Origin: Lachnospiraceae bacterium
Lineage (GTDB): Bacteria > Bacillota > Clostridia > Lachnospirales > Lachnospiraceae
NCBI GenBank assembly: GCA_024403335.1
Contig: JAKSSA010000027.1
Coordinates: 1 to 33,946, forward strand
Length of the DNA: 33,946 nucleotides
Direction of reading: 5' to 3'
The notes beneath the pieces were generated by a model that worked only from the letters and a program-made list of their open reading frames with translations, was not told the DNA's origin and ran no database searches. Shown here piece after piece: positions 15,412 to 24,470 of this stretch. Positions within the stretch are counted from its first letter, which is position 1; each line of letters opens with the position of its first letter. The translations under genes and the position numbers were made by a program.

Positions 15412-18400
15412 ATGAAGAATTTCTTCAAGAAGCTTGCATTTGTACTTACTCTTGCTTTAGTTGTTTCATGCTTAGCACCTGCTGCTCAGAAGGCAGAAGC
15501 TGCTGCAAGCTGGGAACTTAACAAGACAACAGTATATTTGTACTTGAATCAGACTGCTGAAAAGAAGAATCAGTACGATCTGAGCTTCAAAACAAAGCCT
15601 GACAACTATTTGTCAGCATACAGCTTCGCTTGGAGTACAGCTGATACTTCAATCGCTACTGTAGTTACCGGTGGTTTAGTTACCGGTGTTTCAGTTGGTA
15701 AGACAACAGTTAGCTGTGTAGTTACTGAAAAGGCTACAGGCACAGTTGTTGAGACACTTAAGTGCACTGTTGACGTTAGAGAAAACGCTGCAACTGTAAA
15801 GGTTACAAATCCTATCACAGCTGCTACACTTGGACAGACATACAAGTTCGAAAGAACAATGGCTAACAAGGCTGGCGTTGAAACAGCTGAACAGTGGAAG
15901 GTTGTTACCGACTATACAAAGTGGTTATGCGATCCTGCAGATGCAGTTGAATTCGCAGCTGACGGAACAGCTAAGTTCGTTAAGCCCGGTGAAGTTAAGG
16001 TTTGGTGTGAAACATACCAGTCAGCTTCAACACCTGCTACAACAGCTAAGTCAGATGTTGTTACAGTTAAGGTTGCTGATCCTTCAGTAGCTGGCGCTAC
16101 ATCAACAATCGCTAAGAAGCAGTTAACACCTACAGAAATCGAATTAACATTCGCTAATGCTGTAACTGATCCTTCTGCAATTTCATTTGCATGGGTTCTT
16201 AAGACACTCCAGGGTGAAGAAGTAGAAGTATTACTTCCTTTCACAGCTGAGGCTAAGAAGGATGCTGCTAACGTAGTAGTTCTTAAGTCATATCAGTCAT
16301 TCGTTCATGGCCAGACCTACAGATTTACATTAGGTAATGCTACAGTAGATCATGTTGCTTCAATTGGCAAGCCTGCATTTATCCAGGTAGCTGATGCTGT
16401 AACAGTAAGCTATGATGAAGAAGAACAGCAGACAACCAAGGAAGGTACTGTAACAGTTAAGGTTATCGATGCTACAGGCGTTGATGTAACATCAATCTAT
16501 CTTGCTAACCAGGACGTTGATGCTTCACTTACAATCGCTCCTCAGGTTGAAAATGATGACCTTTACTATGTATACGGTTATGAATATCGTAACAACGTTC
16601 TTGCAGATGCAATCGAACTTATCGATGGTGTTGATGCAAGTAAGGTTTCATCAATCGGTTTCACAGTAACTTATGTATTAAATCAGACAGATGCTGAACC
16701 TATTACTCTTACATGCAATGGTGCAGCTTCAGTTAACGTAACAAAGAAGTACGAAGTATTGCTTGATGCAAAGATGCCTACTCTTGTAACAAAAGCTTCA
16801 GTTACTAACGAAGCTGATCTTGTTAATAAGACAGCAGCAGGAAGCATCACAGGCTTCAAGAATGATAAGGCTATCTCTCTTATCGCACTTGGCGATGAAA
16901 AGGGTGCAGATCCTTATTTAATCCATGTTCTTGTAAAGGACAGCAGAGGCAACTATGGTCTTGACCAGGATGAAAAGACTCAGTATACTCTTTCATATGT
17001 TGCAGCTGATAATGATACTCTTCTTGTAGAAGAAGTAAATTTTGGTGGTTCAAGATATGCTTGTAGATTTGTTGCTAACAAGGAAACAACAAATTCAGCA
17101 ATCGTTGTTTATGCAGAAAAGGCTCAGGAAGCTAAGCAGGCTGTTGGTGTTATCTATGTTAAGGTAGACGCAGCTCGTAAGGTTGACAGAATCGAACCCG
17201 ATGCAAAGACAAAGAGCGTTATCGATGTAGCTCCAGGTAGCGGTTTAACAACTGATACAGCATCAATTAAGTTCACAGCTAAGGACCAGTATGGTGTAGC
17301 TATTGCAACTGACTGGACACTTAAGAACACAACAAAGGCTACAGCAGCAGTTGAATCTACAACAGCTCAGCAGATTACAGATGGTAAGATTAGCAACAAG
17401 GAAGGCTGGAAGAACGCATTCTTTGGCGAAACAAACAAGGCTGATTTCAAGTCTAATTTGAATGGTGGTTCAAAAGCAGATGCAGCTTCACCTGCTAGCG
17501 CAAGCAATACATCAACCTTCACTGTAACATTCAAGGCTGATCAGTGTGCTCCTGCTAATGGCAGCCAGACATACAACTATGAAGTTAAGGGTGGCGAGAA
17601 GACCTATGGTATTTCTTTCACAGCTTTCCAGGCTGGTACAACAACTTCTGGTGCAGCTTATAAGACAGAACTCAGAACTTCATCTAGCAAGGTAGAACTT
17701 GCTCTTACATGGGATAAGGATGCAAAAGTTTGGAAATATGCTCCTCAGTCAGTAACATTCAACTTGGCTAAGAGCTTTAATGGCTTAGATTATGATGTAA
17801 CAAATATTGATGCAATTGCATCTGTTGCTGCAGTAGCAGATAAGTCTTCAAGAGTAAATACAGACACAACAAAGATTACAGATTCTCATAATGAAATCCT
17901 TGCTGTAGTTCCTGTTGGTTCAACAAAGGTTCTTGCTTCTGTAAAGAAGGGTAATACTGAAGATATTAAGTCAAATGCAAATGTAAAATTAGATGGTGGT
18001 AAGGTTGTTCTTACATTAACCGGTGTTTCAGCAGCTAATGATACAATCATCAATGGTGCTGATCAGAAGGTTGGAAACTTGGAAGTAACAGGTGACACAA
18101 CATCTGCAAAGATTGCTACAGCAAACTTAGTTGATGCTTCAAAGGGTCTTGGTGTTGGCAGATTTACAGTTTCTACAAAGCAGATTACAACAAAGACAGA
18201 TAAGACATCTTCAGGTGTTGAATATACATTCTTCGAATACAAGGATGCAAAGGATACATTCGTTGATGTAACTGATAAGAGAGCTACTCAGATGGTATTA
18301 ACATATGCCGGAAGAGATAAGAACACTGTAAGTGTTGCAACATCAGATACAGCTAAGGATGTAGCAGGATGCTTCAAGTTCAAGCTTAATGGTGCTGATT

Positions 18401-18561
18401 ATACAATCCAGCCTAACGATAATGTAGTTGTTCATGGTTACATGGTTAAGGATAAGTTGTATGTTCAGTCTATTGATATCTATGTAAGCGTAGCTACAGA
18501 TACATTCTATAAGACAAGCTGCAACGTTGGTACATATGTAAATGTAGCTGCAAATAACTAA
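15412..18561 (+). CDS. Abundant secreted S-layer-like protein with Ig-like domain
   Basis: 1049 residues. A signal peptide (residues 1 to about 31) ends QKAEAAAS; VVSC at 17-20 resembles a lipobox, but the later Ala-x-Ala site fits better. Residues about 32-125 look like a BIG2-type Ig fold (TSIATVVTGGLVTGVSVGKT). Residues about 230-1049 align with the whole of the next protein. The C-terminal ~95 residues carry LTYAGRDKN, GCFKFKLNGADY and a final TSCNVGTYV. The protein is Ala, Thr and Lys rich and has no SLH repeats, LPxTG or other known anchor. Codon use is extremely selective (AAG for Lys; GCT, ACA and CTT common; ATA avoided), unlike all neighbours, and together with AAGGAGG and a strong terminator implies very high expression. 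A surface-layer role is inference. Confidence 0.85.
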   Translation: MKNFFKKLAFVLTLALVVSCLAPAAQKAEAAASWELNKTTVYLYLNQTAEKKNQYDLSFKTKPDNYLSAYSFAWSTADTSIATVVTGGLVTGVSVGKTTVSCVVTEKATGTVVETLKCTVDVRENAATVKVTNPITAATLGQTYKFERTMANKAGVETAEQWKVVTDYTKWLCDPADAVEFAADGTAKFVKPGEVKVWCETYQSASTPATTAKSDVVTVKVADPSVAGATSTIAKKQLTPTEIELTFANAVTDPSAISFAWVLKTLQGEEVEVLLPFTAEAKKDAANVVVLKSYQSFVHGQTYRFTLGNATVDHVASIGKPAFIQVADAVTVSYDEEEQQTTKEGTVTVKVIDATGVDVTSIYLANQDVDASLTIAPQVENDDLYYVYGYEYRNNVLADAIELIDGVDASKVSSIGFTVTYVLNQTDAEPITLTCNGAASVNVTKKYEVLLDAKMPTLVTKASVTNEADLVNKTAAGSITGFKNDKAISLIALGDEKGADPYLIHVLVKDSRGNYGLDQDEKTQYTLSYVAADNDTLLVEEVNFGGSRYACRFVANKETTNSAIVVYAEKAQEAKQAVGVIYVKVDAARKVDRIEPDAKTKSVIDVAPGSGLTTDTASIKFTAKDQYGVAIATDWTLKNTTKATAAVESTTAQQITDGKISNKEGWKNAFFGETNKADFKSNLNGGSKADAASPASASNTSTFTVTFKADQCAPANGSQTYNYEVKGGEKTYGISFTAFQAGTTTSGAAYKTELRTSSSKVELALTWDKDAKVWKYAPQSVTFNLAKSFNGLDYDVTNIDAIASVAAVADKSSRVNTDTTKITDSHNEILAVVPVGSTKVLASVKKGNTEDIKSNANVKLDGGKVVLTLTGVSAANDTIINGADQKVGNLEVTGDTTSAKIATANLVDASKGLGVGRFTVSTKQITTKTDKTSSGVEYTFFEYKDAKDTFVDVTDKRATQMVLTYAGRDKNTVSVATSDTAKDVAGCFKFKLNGADYTIQPNDNVVVHGYMVKDKLYVQSIDIYVSVATDTFYKTSCNVGTYVNVAANN

Positions 18562-18584
18562 TCTTTAGTTTGATTGCGATTTTA

Positions 18585-18610
18585 CCCACCTCGTAAGAGG
18601 TGGGTTTTTT
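18585..18610 (+). terminator. Strong intrinsic terminator after the S-layer-like gene
   Basis: A perfect 8-bp GC-rich stem (18585-18592 with 18597-18604), GTAA tetraloop, and six T. It should insulate the highly expressed gene from its paralogue. Confidence 0.96.
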
Positions 18611-18699
18611 ATGTTTGTTATTTGCTTTATCTTTACTTTACCAAACCAATCTGATATATTCTATTTGATATAAGTTGATGTTTTTAATGGTGGTTTATA

Positions 18700-21315
18700 A
18701 TGAAATCTTTAAAGAAAAGGCTTAACAATTTAATATATTCTTTCGAGATGGTAGCAGTACTTGTTCTGTTTTTTGGCGCATTTTTCCTGATTACTTCTAC
18801 TAAGGCAAAAGCTGCACATAACGAGGGTATATTTACAGTTTCTCAAATATCTTTAAGCGAGATGATTCTTGAAGCAGATGAAAATTGCTATCGGGATTTT
18901 GAAAAGAATATCAGCTTTTACTGGGTTTTATCAGTTGATGATGAAAAAGTTTATATTAAATTGCCATTTTATGTAAGACCTTATTCCGGAAATGAGATAT
19001 CTATTCTTTCTTTCAATTACTTTCTGGATGGAGAAATTTATGAGCTGATTTATGATGATGGTAATGTAAAAACATCCTCGTCTTTTATAGCTTCTGCCGG
19101 AGTGCCGTATTCAATAGAAATTTCTGAGCCTGAACTTGTATTTGATAATGATACGATGGTTGAAGCTGTTTCTGATATCCAAGTTACGGTTTTTGATTTT
19201 AATGATATAGATATAACTGATTTGTATTTGTCCGGAAATGATGATGCAAAGATAGAGATAATTGACTATGAATATATAGAATCAGCTTATGTAAGAAATT
19301 TCGATGATGGAGTTGGAACTTCTACGATTCGCGAAGCGATTGTCTTTATTAACTCAGAAGAAAAAGAATTAAATTTCAGGTTGGGATATTGGTACAAAAA
19401 AGGAACGGATGAGGAAATTTATATAGAAGGAAACAGCAAAGTATCTATTACTTTAGCAGAACCTTATGCAATTGATTTATCAAAAAGCTTTGCCTGGGGT
19501 ATTTATCCGGAAGTTGGAACTTTAAAAAACGAATTTTTTATTAATAACCTGGCTTCTAAAGGAAGCAATCCATACAGCGGCGTTGATTATGTACCAGAAG
19601 ATGTAAGCAGTGGCTTTTATCCTGCTGATGGCTTTATAACTATCTATCCAAACGATAAAAGTGATACGATAGTTCAGTATACGGATATTTTGAAATTTAA
19701 TTCCTTCGGTAATATTTGCGGTATGCAGGATTCTATGTTTGTGGCATTTGGCGATGAAAAAGAGAATCCTTTATATTTGAATGTTCTTATTACTGACAAC
19801 AGAGGATGTGCTGCATTAAACAGAGATTACAGAGACAAGTATGAAATCTCATTTTTGACCTGTGATCCGGATACTTTGTTTGTGAGTGAATATACCGGTC
19901 AGATTGTTGCAAATAAGGCAGGAACGACACCTGTAATTGTATTTGCAACAGATAAAAGAAGTGGCGAAAAGGGCGCAATTTGCGTTTTGTATGTAAAAAT
20001 ATATCCCGAAAGACAAGCCAATAACCTTACAATTATTGGTTCAAGCATGGCTGAACTTGCTGATTCGAGAATAGAAAAGTATAGTAAAACAACGATGACT
20101 TTTTCTGCTTATGATCAGTACGGACAAAGATATACAAAAGGTGTTTGGAAGGTTGAAAATGCAACGGAGAAAGTTGATACAAGAACCATGCGAGACACCT
20201 GGAAGAATGTCTACGAAAAAGGGATGGCAATACCCAAAGATTACTTCGCAACAGATGCACTGGGAAATGAACATGGTCCTATGTGGGAAAGTACTTTGAA
20301 AAATGATCAGATACAGTTTAGTTTCATAGCAAAAGAGTCAGCTAATTTAGGCGGATATAAAGAATATACCTTTGATATTTATTGTGATGATGTAAAGACC
20401 AGCGTAATAATTGTTTCCAGAAATCCTGACCCTGTAAGAAATTATAATGTGGTTTTGGACTCTTCCGAATATGATGACATAAATTTAAGCATATATAAAG
20501 ATTTTGACGGTGTTTATCATTATGAAACTCCGAGCATAAGATTTTATCTTGGAAAATTACAGGAATACTGTTTATTTGATGCTTTAAGCTTTGGTGGAAT
20601 TTTGGAAGGTGACCCAAAGAATTTTAAAGTGGAAAGCACGGATTCTGATTTCTTACAGCTTAAACAGAATCCATATCTGATTAAAGTTTATAAGGATGAT
20701 TTGGATGTGACCAAAGAACTTTATGATGAGGGCAAGCTTGTATTTACTGATGAATATGGTATTAATTCAGCTGTAGATTTATTGCTTGGCGGTACAATAA
20801 ATAAGACAATAACAACTGACTTCAAAGTATTAGGACTATTAAAGGCAGATGAAATGCCAGAACCATCAAATGTTACTATAGTTGATTGTGAAAATTACAA
20901 GCCGGTGGGCGACTATCAGATTGTTGCATATAAGCTCAAAGAGAACACAAGAAGTACAGGTTCTGTATTAACTGTATCAAGTTCAGGATTTTTGTCAAAT
21001 GAGTTGTATTATAATGTAAGTGACTCAATGGCAGAACAGTTTAATATTTACTATGCCGGACGCAAGAACAAAAATGAAATCTTGGTAGACGAGAACTTCA
21101 GAAATGTAATTAAGGAATGTTTTAAATTCAAAATGGCTGGAAAAGATTTTGAATTAAGAAATGATGATTTGTTTGATGTAAAGACAAATGTTCTTGGCGA
21201 CACAGTTTATGTTGAGTATATAGATTTTTATATCTATGTTGGCATGGCTGGAAGTGAAAAGGTATACTACAAATCACGCTGCTATGTAAACAATACATTA
21301 ATTGTAAAAAATTGA
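18700..21315 (+). CDS. Divergent secreted paralogue of the S-layer-like protein
   Basis: 871 residues. The N-terminal hydrophobic segment ends TKAKAAHNE, a likely signal-peptidase site. The rest aligns end to end with residues about 230-1049 of the upstream protein and lacks its N-terminal Ig-like part. Shared landmarks: AFGDEK with a later DNRG (ALGDEK and DSRG upstream), YDQYG (KDQYG), YYAGRKNKN (TYAGRDKN), ECFKFKMAGKDF (GCFKFKLNGADY) and a terminal YKSRCYVNN (YKTSCNVGT). Codon use is ordinary (AAA and AAG mixed, ATA frequent), so it is probably a low-level product. It may be a minor surface component, a phase or growth-state alternative, or an assembly partner. The binding site before the ATG is weak (GGTGG). 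Confidence 0.8.
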   Translation: MKSLKKRLNNLIYSFEMVAVLVLFFGAFFLITSTKAKAAHNEGIFTVSQISLSEMILEADENCYRDFEKNISFYWVLSVDDEKVYIKLPFYVRPYSGNEISILSFNYFLDGEIYELIYDDGNVKTSSSFIASAGVPYSIEISEPELVFDNDTMVEAVSDIQVTVFDFNDIDITDLYLSGNDDAKIEIIDYEYIESAYVRNFDDGVGTSTIREAIVFINSEEKELNFRLGYWYKKGTDEEIYIEGNSKVSITLAEPYAIDLSKSFAWGIYPEVGTLKNEFFINNLASKGSNPYSGVDYVPEDVSSGFYPADGFITIYPNDKSDTIVQYTDILKFNSFGNICGMQDSMFVAFGDEKENPLYLNVLITDNRGCAALNRDYRDKYEISFLTCDPDTLFVSEYTGQIVANKAGTTPVIVFATDKRSGEKGAICVLYVKIYPERQANNLTIIGSSMAELADSRIEKYSKTTMTFSAYDQYGQRYTKGVWKVENATEKVDTRTMRDTWKNVYEKGMAIPKDYFATDALGNEHGPMWESTLKNDQIQFSFIAKESANLGGYKEYTFDIYCDDVKTSVIIVSRNPDPVRNYNVVLDSSEYDDINLSIYKDFDGVYHYETPSIRFYLGKLQEYCLFDALSFGGILEGDPKNFKVESTDSDFLQLKQNPYLIKVYKDDLDVTKELYDEGKLVFTDEYGINSAVDLLLGGTINKTITTDFKVLGLLKADEMPEPSNVTIVDCENYKPVGDYQIVAYKLKENTRSTGSVLTVSSSGFLSNELYYNVSDSMAEQFNIYYAGRKNKNEILVDENFRNVIKECFKFKMAGKDFELRNDDLFDVKTNVLGDTVYVEYIDFYIYVGMAGSEKVYYKSRCYVNNTLIVKN

Positions 21316-21361
21316 TAAAGAGCATAAAGAGTGATTGCAGTCAAAAAAGTCAGTTACAGAG

Positions 21362-21464
21362 GTTAATTACCAATGTTAAAAAATAAATTAATTAGCAAAG
21401 TTAATTACTAAAGTAAATACCAAAATAGATTACCAAAATTGATAAATAAAAGTTAAATATAGGA
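21362..21464. repeat. Degenerate 13-bp tandem repeat, about 8 units
   Basis: Units start near 21362, 21375, 21388, 21400, 21413, 21426, 21439 and 21452, with a core like GTTAATTACCAAA. It occupies the spacer between the S-layer-like paralogue and the methyltransferase gene. The sequence is unrelated to the other repeats in the window. Confidence 0.65.
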
Positions 21465-21555
21465 AAACTGCTTGCTAAAGTTAGCTATAAACCGATAATT
21501 TCAATATATTATTGAAATGGGAATTAAAAAAAGTAAGCAGATTGAAAGGACAGCC

Positions 21556-22458
21556 ATGTGGGTTGCAGATAATTGGAAGGACTACGAAGTACTTGATACT
21601 TCTTCCGGAGAAAAGCTTGAAAGATGGGGAGATTATTTTCTGGTTCGTCCGGATCCCCAGGTAATATGGAATACAGAGAAAAAGAATAAATACTGGACAA
21701 AGTTTGATGGACATTATCATCGCAGCAAAGAAGGCGGTGGTTCATGGGAAAACAGAAACATACCGGAAGAGGGATGGAGCATAGGTTATAAAGATTTGAC
21801 CTTCAATTTGAAGCCCTTTGCTTTTAAGCATACAGGACTTTTCCCTGAGCAGGCCGTTAATTGGGACTTTGTCAGAGGTTTAATTGAAAACAGACTTGAT
21901 GAACAGGCTAAAGAAGGAAAAACATTAGAAGAAAGAGAAGTTAAGGTTTTAAACTTATTTGCCTATACAGGCGGTGCTACCTTGGCATGTGCAAAATCAG
22001 GCGCAAAAGTAACCCATGTTGACGCTTCGAAGGGAATGGTTGGCTGGGCAAAGGAAAATGCTGTTGCTTCAGGATTGCAGGATGCCCCAATTCGTTATAT
22101 AGTTGATGACTGCTTAAAGTTTGTCGAAAGAGAAATAAGAAGAGGCAACCTTTATGATGGAATCATCATGGATCCACCTTCTTACGGCAGAGGACCTAAT
22201 GGTGAAGTATGGAAGATAGAAGAAAAAATCCATGAACTTCTTGAAGTATGCACGAAGGTAATGAAAGATAAGCCTTTGTTTTTAATACTTAACTCTTATA
22301 CAACAGGTTTACAGCCGGCAGTTTTGTCATATCTTATAAATATTACATTTGGTAAAAAATTTGGCGGCAAGGTTGAAGCTTCTGAAATCGGGCTTCCGTT
22401 AAAGGACAGTAATTTGGTTTTGCCCTGTGGTGCAACAGGACGTTGGGTAAACAAATAA
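21556..22458 (+). CDS. Class I SAM-dependent RNA methyltransferase, RlmI-like
   Basis: 300 residues from the ATG at 21556, chosen because AAAGGA precedes it and the conserved region begins MWVADNWKDYEVLD; an ATG at 21517 has no binding site. Motif I is NLFAYTGGAT, followed by VDASKGM for the SAM ribose and DPPSYGRG at the catalytic loop. This layout matches the RlmI/RlmK-type 23S rRNA methyltransferase superfamily, but the typical PUA domain is absent and the target base is unknown. The stop shares its last base with the ATG of the GH127 gene, so the two are translationally coupled although functionally unrelated. Confidence 0.85.
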   Translation: MWVADNWKDYEVLDTSSGEKLERWGDYFLVRPDPQVIWNTEKKNKYWTKFDGHYHRSKEGGGSWENRNIPEEGWSIGYKDLTFNLKPFAFKHTGLFPEQAVNWDFVRGLIENRLDEQAKEGKTLEEREVKVLNLFAYTGGATLACAKSGAKVTHVDASKGMVGWAKENAVASGLQDAPIRYIVDDCLKFVEREIRRGNLYDGIIMDPPSYGRGPNGEVWKIEEKIHELLEVCTKVMKDKPLFLILNSYTTGLQPAVLSYLINITFGKKFGGKVEASEIGLPLKDSNLVLPCGATGRWVNK

Positions 22459-24458
22459 TGAATGTAAATAAAGAAAAAATTGAAGCTTTTGAGCTTGATG
22501 AGGTAGGTCTTTTAGAGCCATATCTTTTGAATGCCTTGGAAAAAGAAACAAATTATTTACTTTCTTTTGATAATGATAAGTGGCTTGCAGGTTTTAGGGA
22601 AACAGCAGGCTTGCCTATGAAGAATAAAACCCGTTATGCAGGATGGGAAGATATGCTTATAGGCGGACACGCATTTGGGCACTATCTTACTGCCGTTTCT
22701 CAGGCAAGCAGAAATTCAAATGTATCAGAAGAAAATCGTAAAAGATTTAAAGATATAGTTATTGAATTAATTGACGAGTTAAACATATGCCAGGCTGCAT
22801 CAAGGGGAAAAGACGGTTTTTTGTTTGCTGCAAAAATTCTTGATGACAGTAATGTTGAGATACAGTTTGATAATGTGGAAAAAGGACTATGTGATATTTT
22901 CAAGGAAGCCTGGGTTCCATATTATACAATGCATAAAATATTGCAGGGAATAATAGATGCCTTTGTTTTTACAGGTTATGGAAAAGCTCTAAATGTTGCC
23001 CACAAGCTTGGACTTTGGGTTTATAACAGAGTTATTAAATGTGATACAAAGACAAGAAATACTGTTCTTTCAATAGAATATGGCGGCATGAATGACTGTC
23101 TTTATGAACTTTATCATTTGACAGGGGATGAAAGAATCGCGAAAGCAGCCCATTTCTTTGATGAAGAGACTTTGTTCATTAAAATACTGTCGGATGATAA
23201 GAATGTGCTTAATAACAAGCATGCAAATACCACAATTCCAAAGTTTTTGGGTGCGTTAAAGAGATATTGCTATGTTACGGAAGAGAAAAAATTGAAAAGT
23301 GTCGGCAATTTTATTGCGAATGATATAACAAATAGTATGGCAAAGGGTATGCCAAGTGATATATCAAATAGCATAGCAAAAGGTATGTCAAATGATTCAG
23401 CAAATAACATGGCAAAGTGTATGACAAATGATATGTATCTGGAAAGTGTCAAGGCATTTTTCGATATGGTGGTGGAAAGACATACTTATATCACAGGCGG
23501 AAACAGCGAATGGGAGCATTTTGGCGAAGATTATGTTTTAGACAGAGAAAGAACCAATGCCAATAATGAGACCTGCAATGTTTATAACATGATGAAAATG
23601 GCTCGCCTTTTGTTTATGATAACGGGCGAAAAGAAGTATGCAGATTATTATGAGAATGCTTACATTAATTCCATTTTGTCTTCACAGAACCCGGAATCAG
23701 GAATGACTACATATTTCCAACCAATGGCAACCGGATATTTTAAGGTTTATGGCGAAAGATATAACAAGTTCTGGTGCTGCGTGGGTACCGGTATGGAGAA
23801 TTTTACAAAGCTTGGTGACAGCATTTATTTTAAGTCTGCATCAGCTCTTTATGTGAACCTGTATTTATCTTCTACTGTTTATTGGAAGGAAAGAAATTTT
23901 AAACTGGTACAGGACTCTGAGGTTTTAAAAGGCGGAAAGATTAAGTTTAGGGTTGAAGAAACAGATGGAGAAAAAGTCAGTCTGATGTTCAGAGTTCCTG
24001 ATTGGGCAGCCGCAGAGGTGGTTGTGAAGCTTGGAGAAGAAGTATCTGTATTTTCAAAGGAATTAGATTATATATCCGTAGAAAGAGCTTTTAAAGCAGG
24101 GGATGTAATTGAATTCGAAATACCGATGGAGATCAAAGCTTACAGCCTTCCTGATAATGAAAAGGTAATTGGCTTTAAATATGGGCCGATGGTGCTTTCA
24201 GGTAACCTTGGGCAGGAAAACATGACCAAATCCGTTACCGGCGTTGATGTCACGATACCTGAAAAAAGTATTGTAAAAAGTGAGATAATAACTCTTCCGG
24301 AAGGGGTTTCTGAGCAGTATTACATTAATAATATCAACGAATTCGTAGTCAAGGAGGAGAAGAAGTCGGAATTCATAGTTAAAGGCTGTGAGTATGTTTT
24401 TGCTCCGCACTATCTTAAATATAATGAAAGATATGGAATATATTGGTACTTGAGATAG
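22458..24458 (+). CDS. GH127-family beta-L-arabinofuranosidase-like hydrolase
   Basis: 666 residues from the ATG at 22458 (overlap TAATG). GH127 (DUF1680) enzymes release L-arabinose from plant-glycan or hydroxyproline-linked side chains with a zinc-bound Cys nucleophile. The whole active site is visible: Glu353 in GGNSEWEHFG, Glu371 and Cys373 in NETCNVYNM, and Cys440-Cys441 in FWCCVGTGMENF, of which one is the nucleophile. GHAFGHYLTA and GGMNDCLYELY match the helical barrel. A C-terminal beta domain follows. There is no signal peptide, so the substrate must be imported. An odd insert of three 12-residue repeats lies at 289-324, between two barrel helices. Confidence 0.93.
   Translation: MNVNKEKIEAFELDEVGLLEPYLLNALEKETNYLLSFDNDKWLAGFRETAGLPMKNKTRYAGWEDMLIGGHAFGHYLTAVSQASRNSNVSEENRKRFKDIVIELIDELNICQAASRGKDGFLFAAKILDDSNVEIQFDNVEKGLCDIFKEAWVPYYTMHKILQGIIDAFVFTGYGKALNVAHKLGLWVYNRVIKCDTKTRNTVLSIEYGGMNDCLYELYHLTGDERIAKAAHFFDEETLFIKILSDDKNVLNNKHANTTIPKFLGALKRYCYVTEEKKLKSVGNFIANDITNSMAKGMPSDISNSIAKGMSNDSANNMAKCMTNDMYLESVKAFFDMVVERHTYITGGNSEWEHFGEDYVLDRERTNANNETCNVYNMMKMARLLFMITGEKKYADYYENAYINSILSSQNPESGMTTYFQPMATGYFKVYGERYNKFWCCVGTGMENFTKLGDSIYFKSASALYVNLYLSSTVYWKERNFKLVQDSEVLKGGKIKFRVEETDGEKVSLMFRVPDWAAAEVVVKLGEEVSVFSKELDYISVERAFKAGDVIEFEIPMEIKAYSLPDNEKVIGFKYGPMVLSGNLGQENMTKSVTGVDVTIPEKSIVKSEIITLPEGVSEQYYINNINEFVVKEEKKSEFIVKGCEYVFAPHYLKYNERYGIYWYLR
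23322..23429 (+). repeat. Three in-frame 36-bp repeats inside the GH127 gene
   Basis: Three copies of a 36-bp unit (23322-23357, 23358-23393, 23394-23429) encode DITNSMAKGMPS, DISNSIAKGMSN and DSANNMAKCMTN. The copies have diverged but kept the frame. Confidence 0.9.
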
Positions 24459-24470
24459 GGGACAGAGTGA

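Noticed and set aside
15460..15475. Lipoprotein processing site (VVSC) in the S-layer-like protein
   Set aside because: A better signal-peptidase I site (AEAAAS) follows about 11 residues later, and the paralogue has no Cys at this place.
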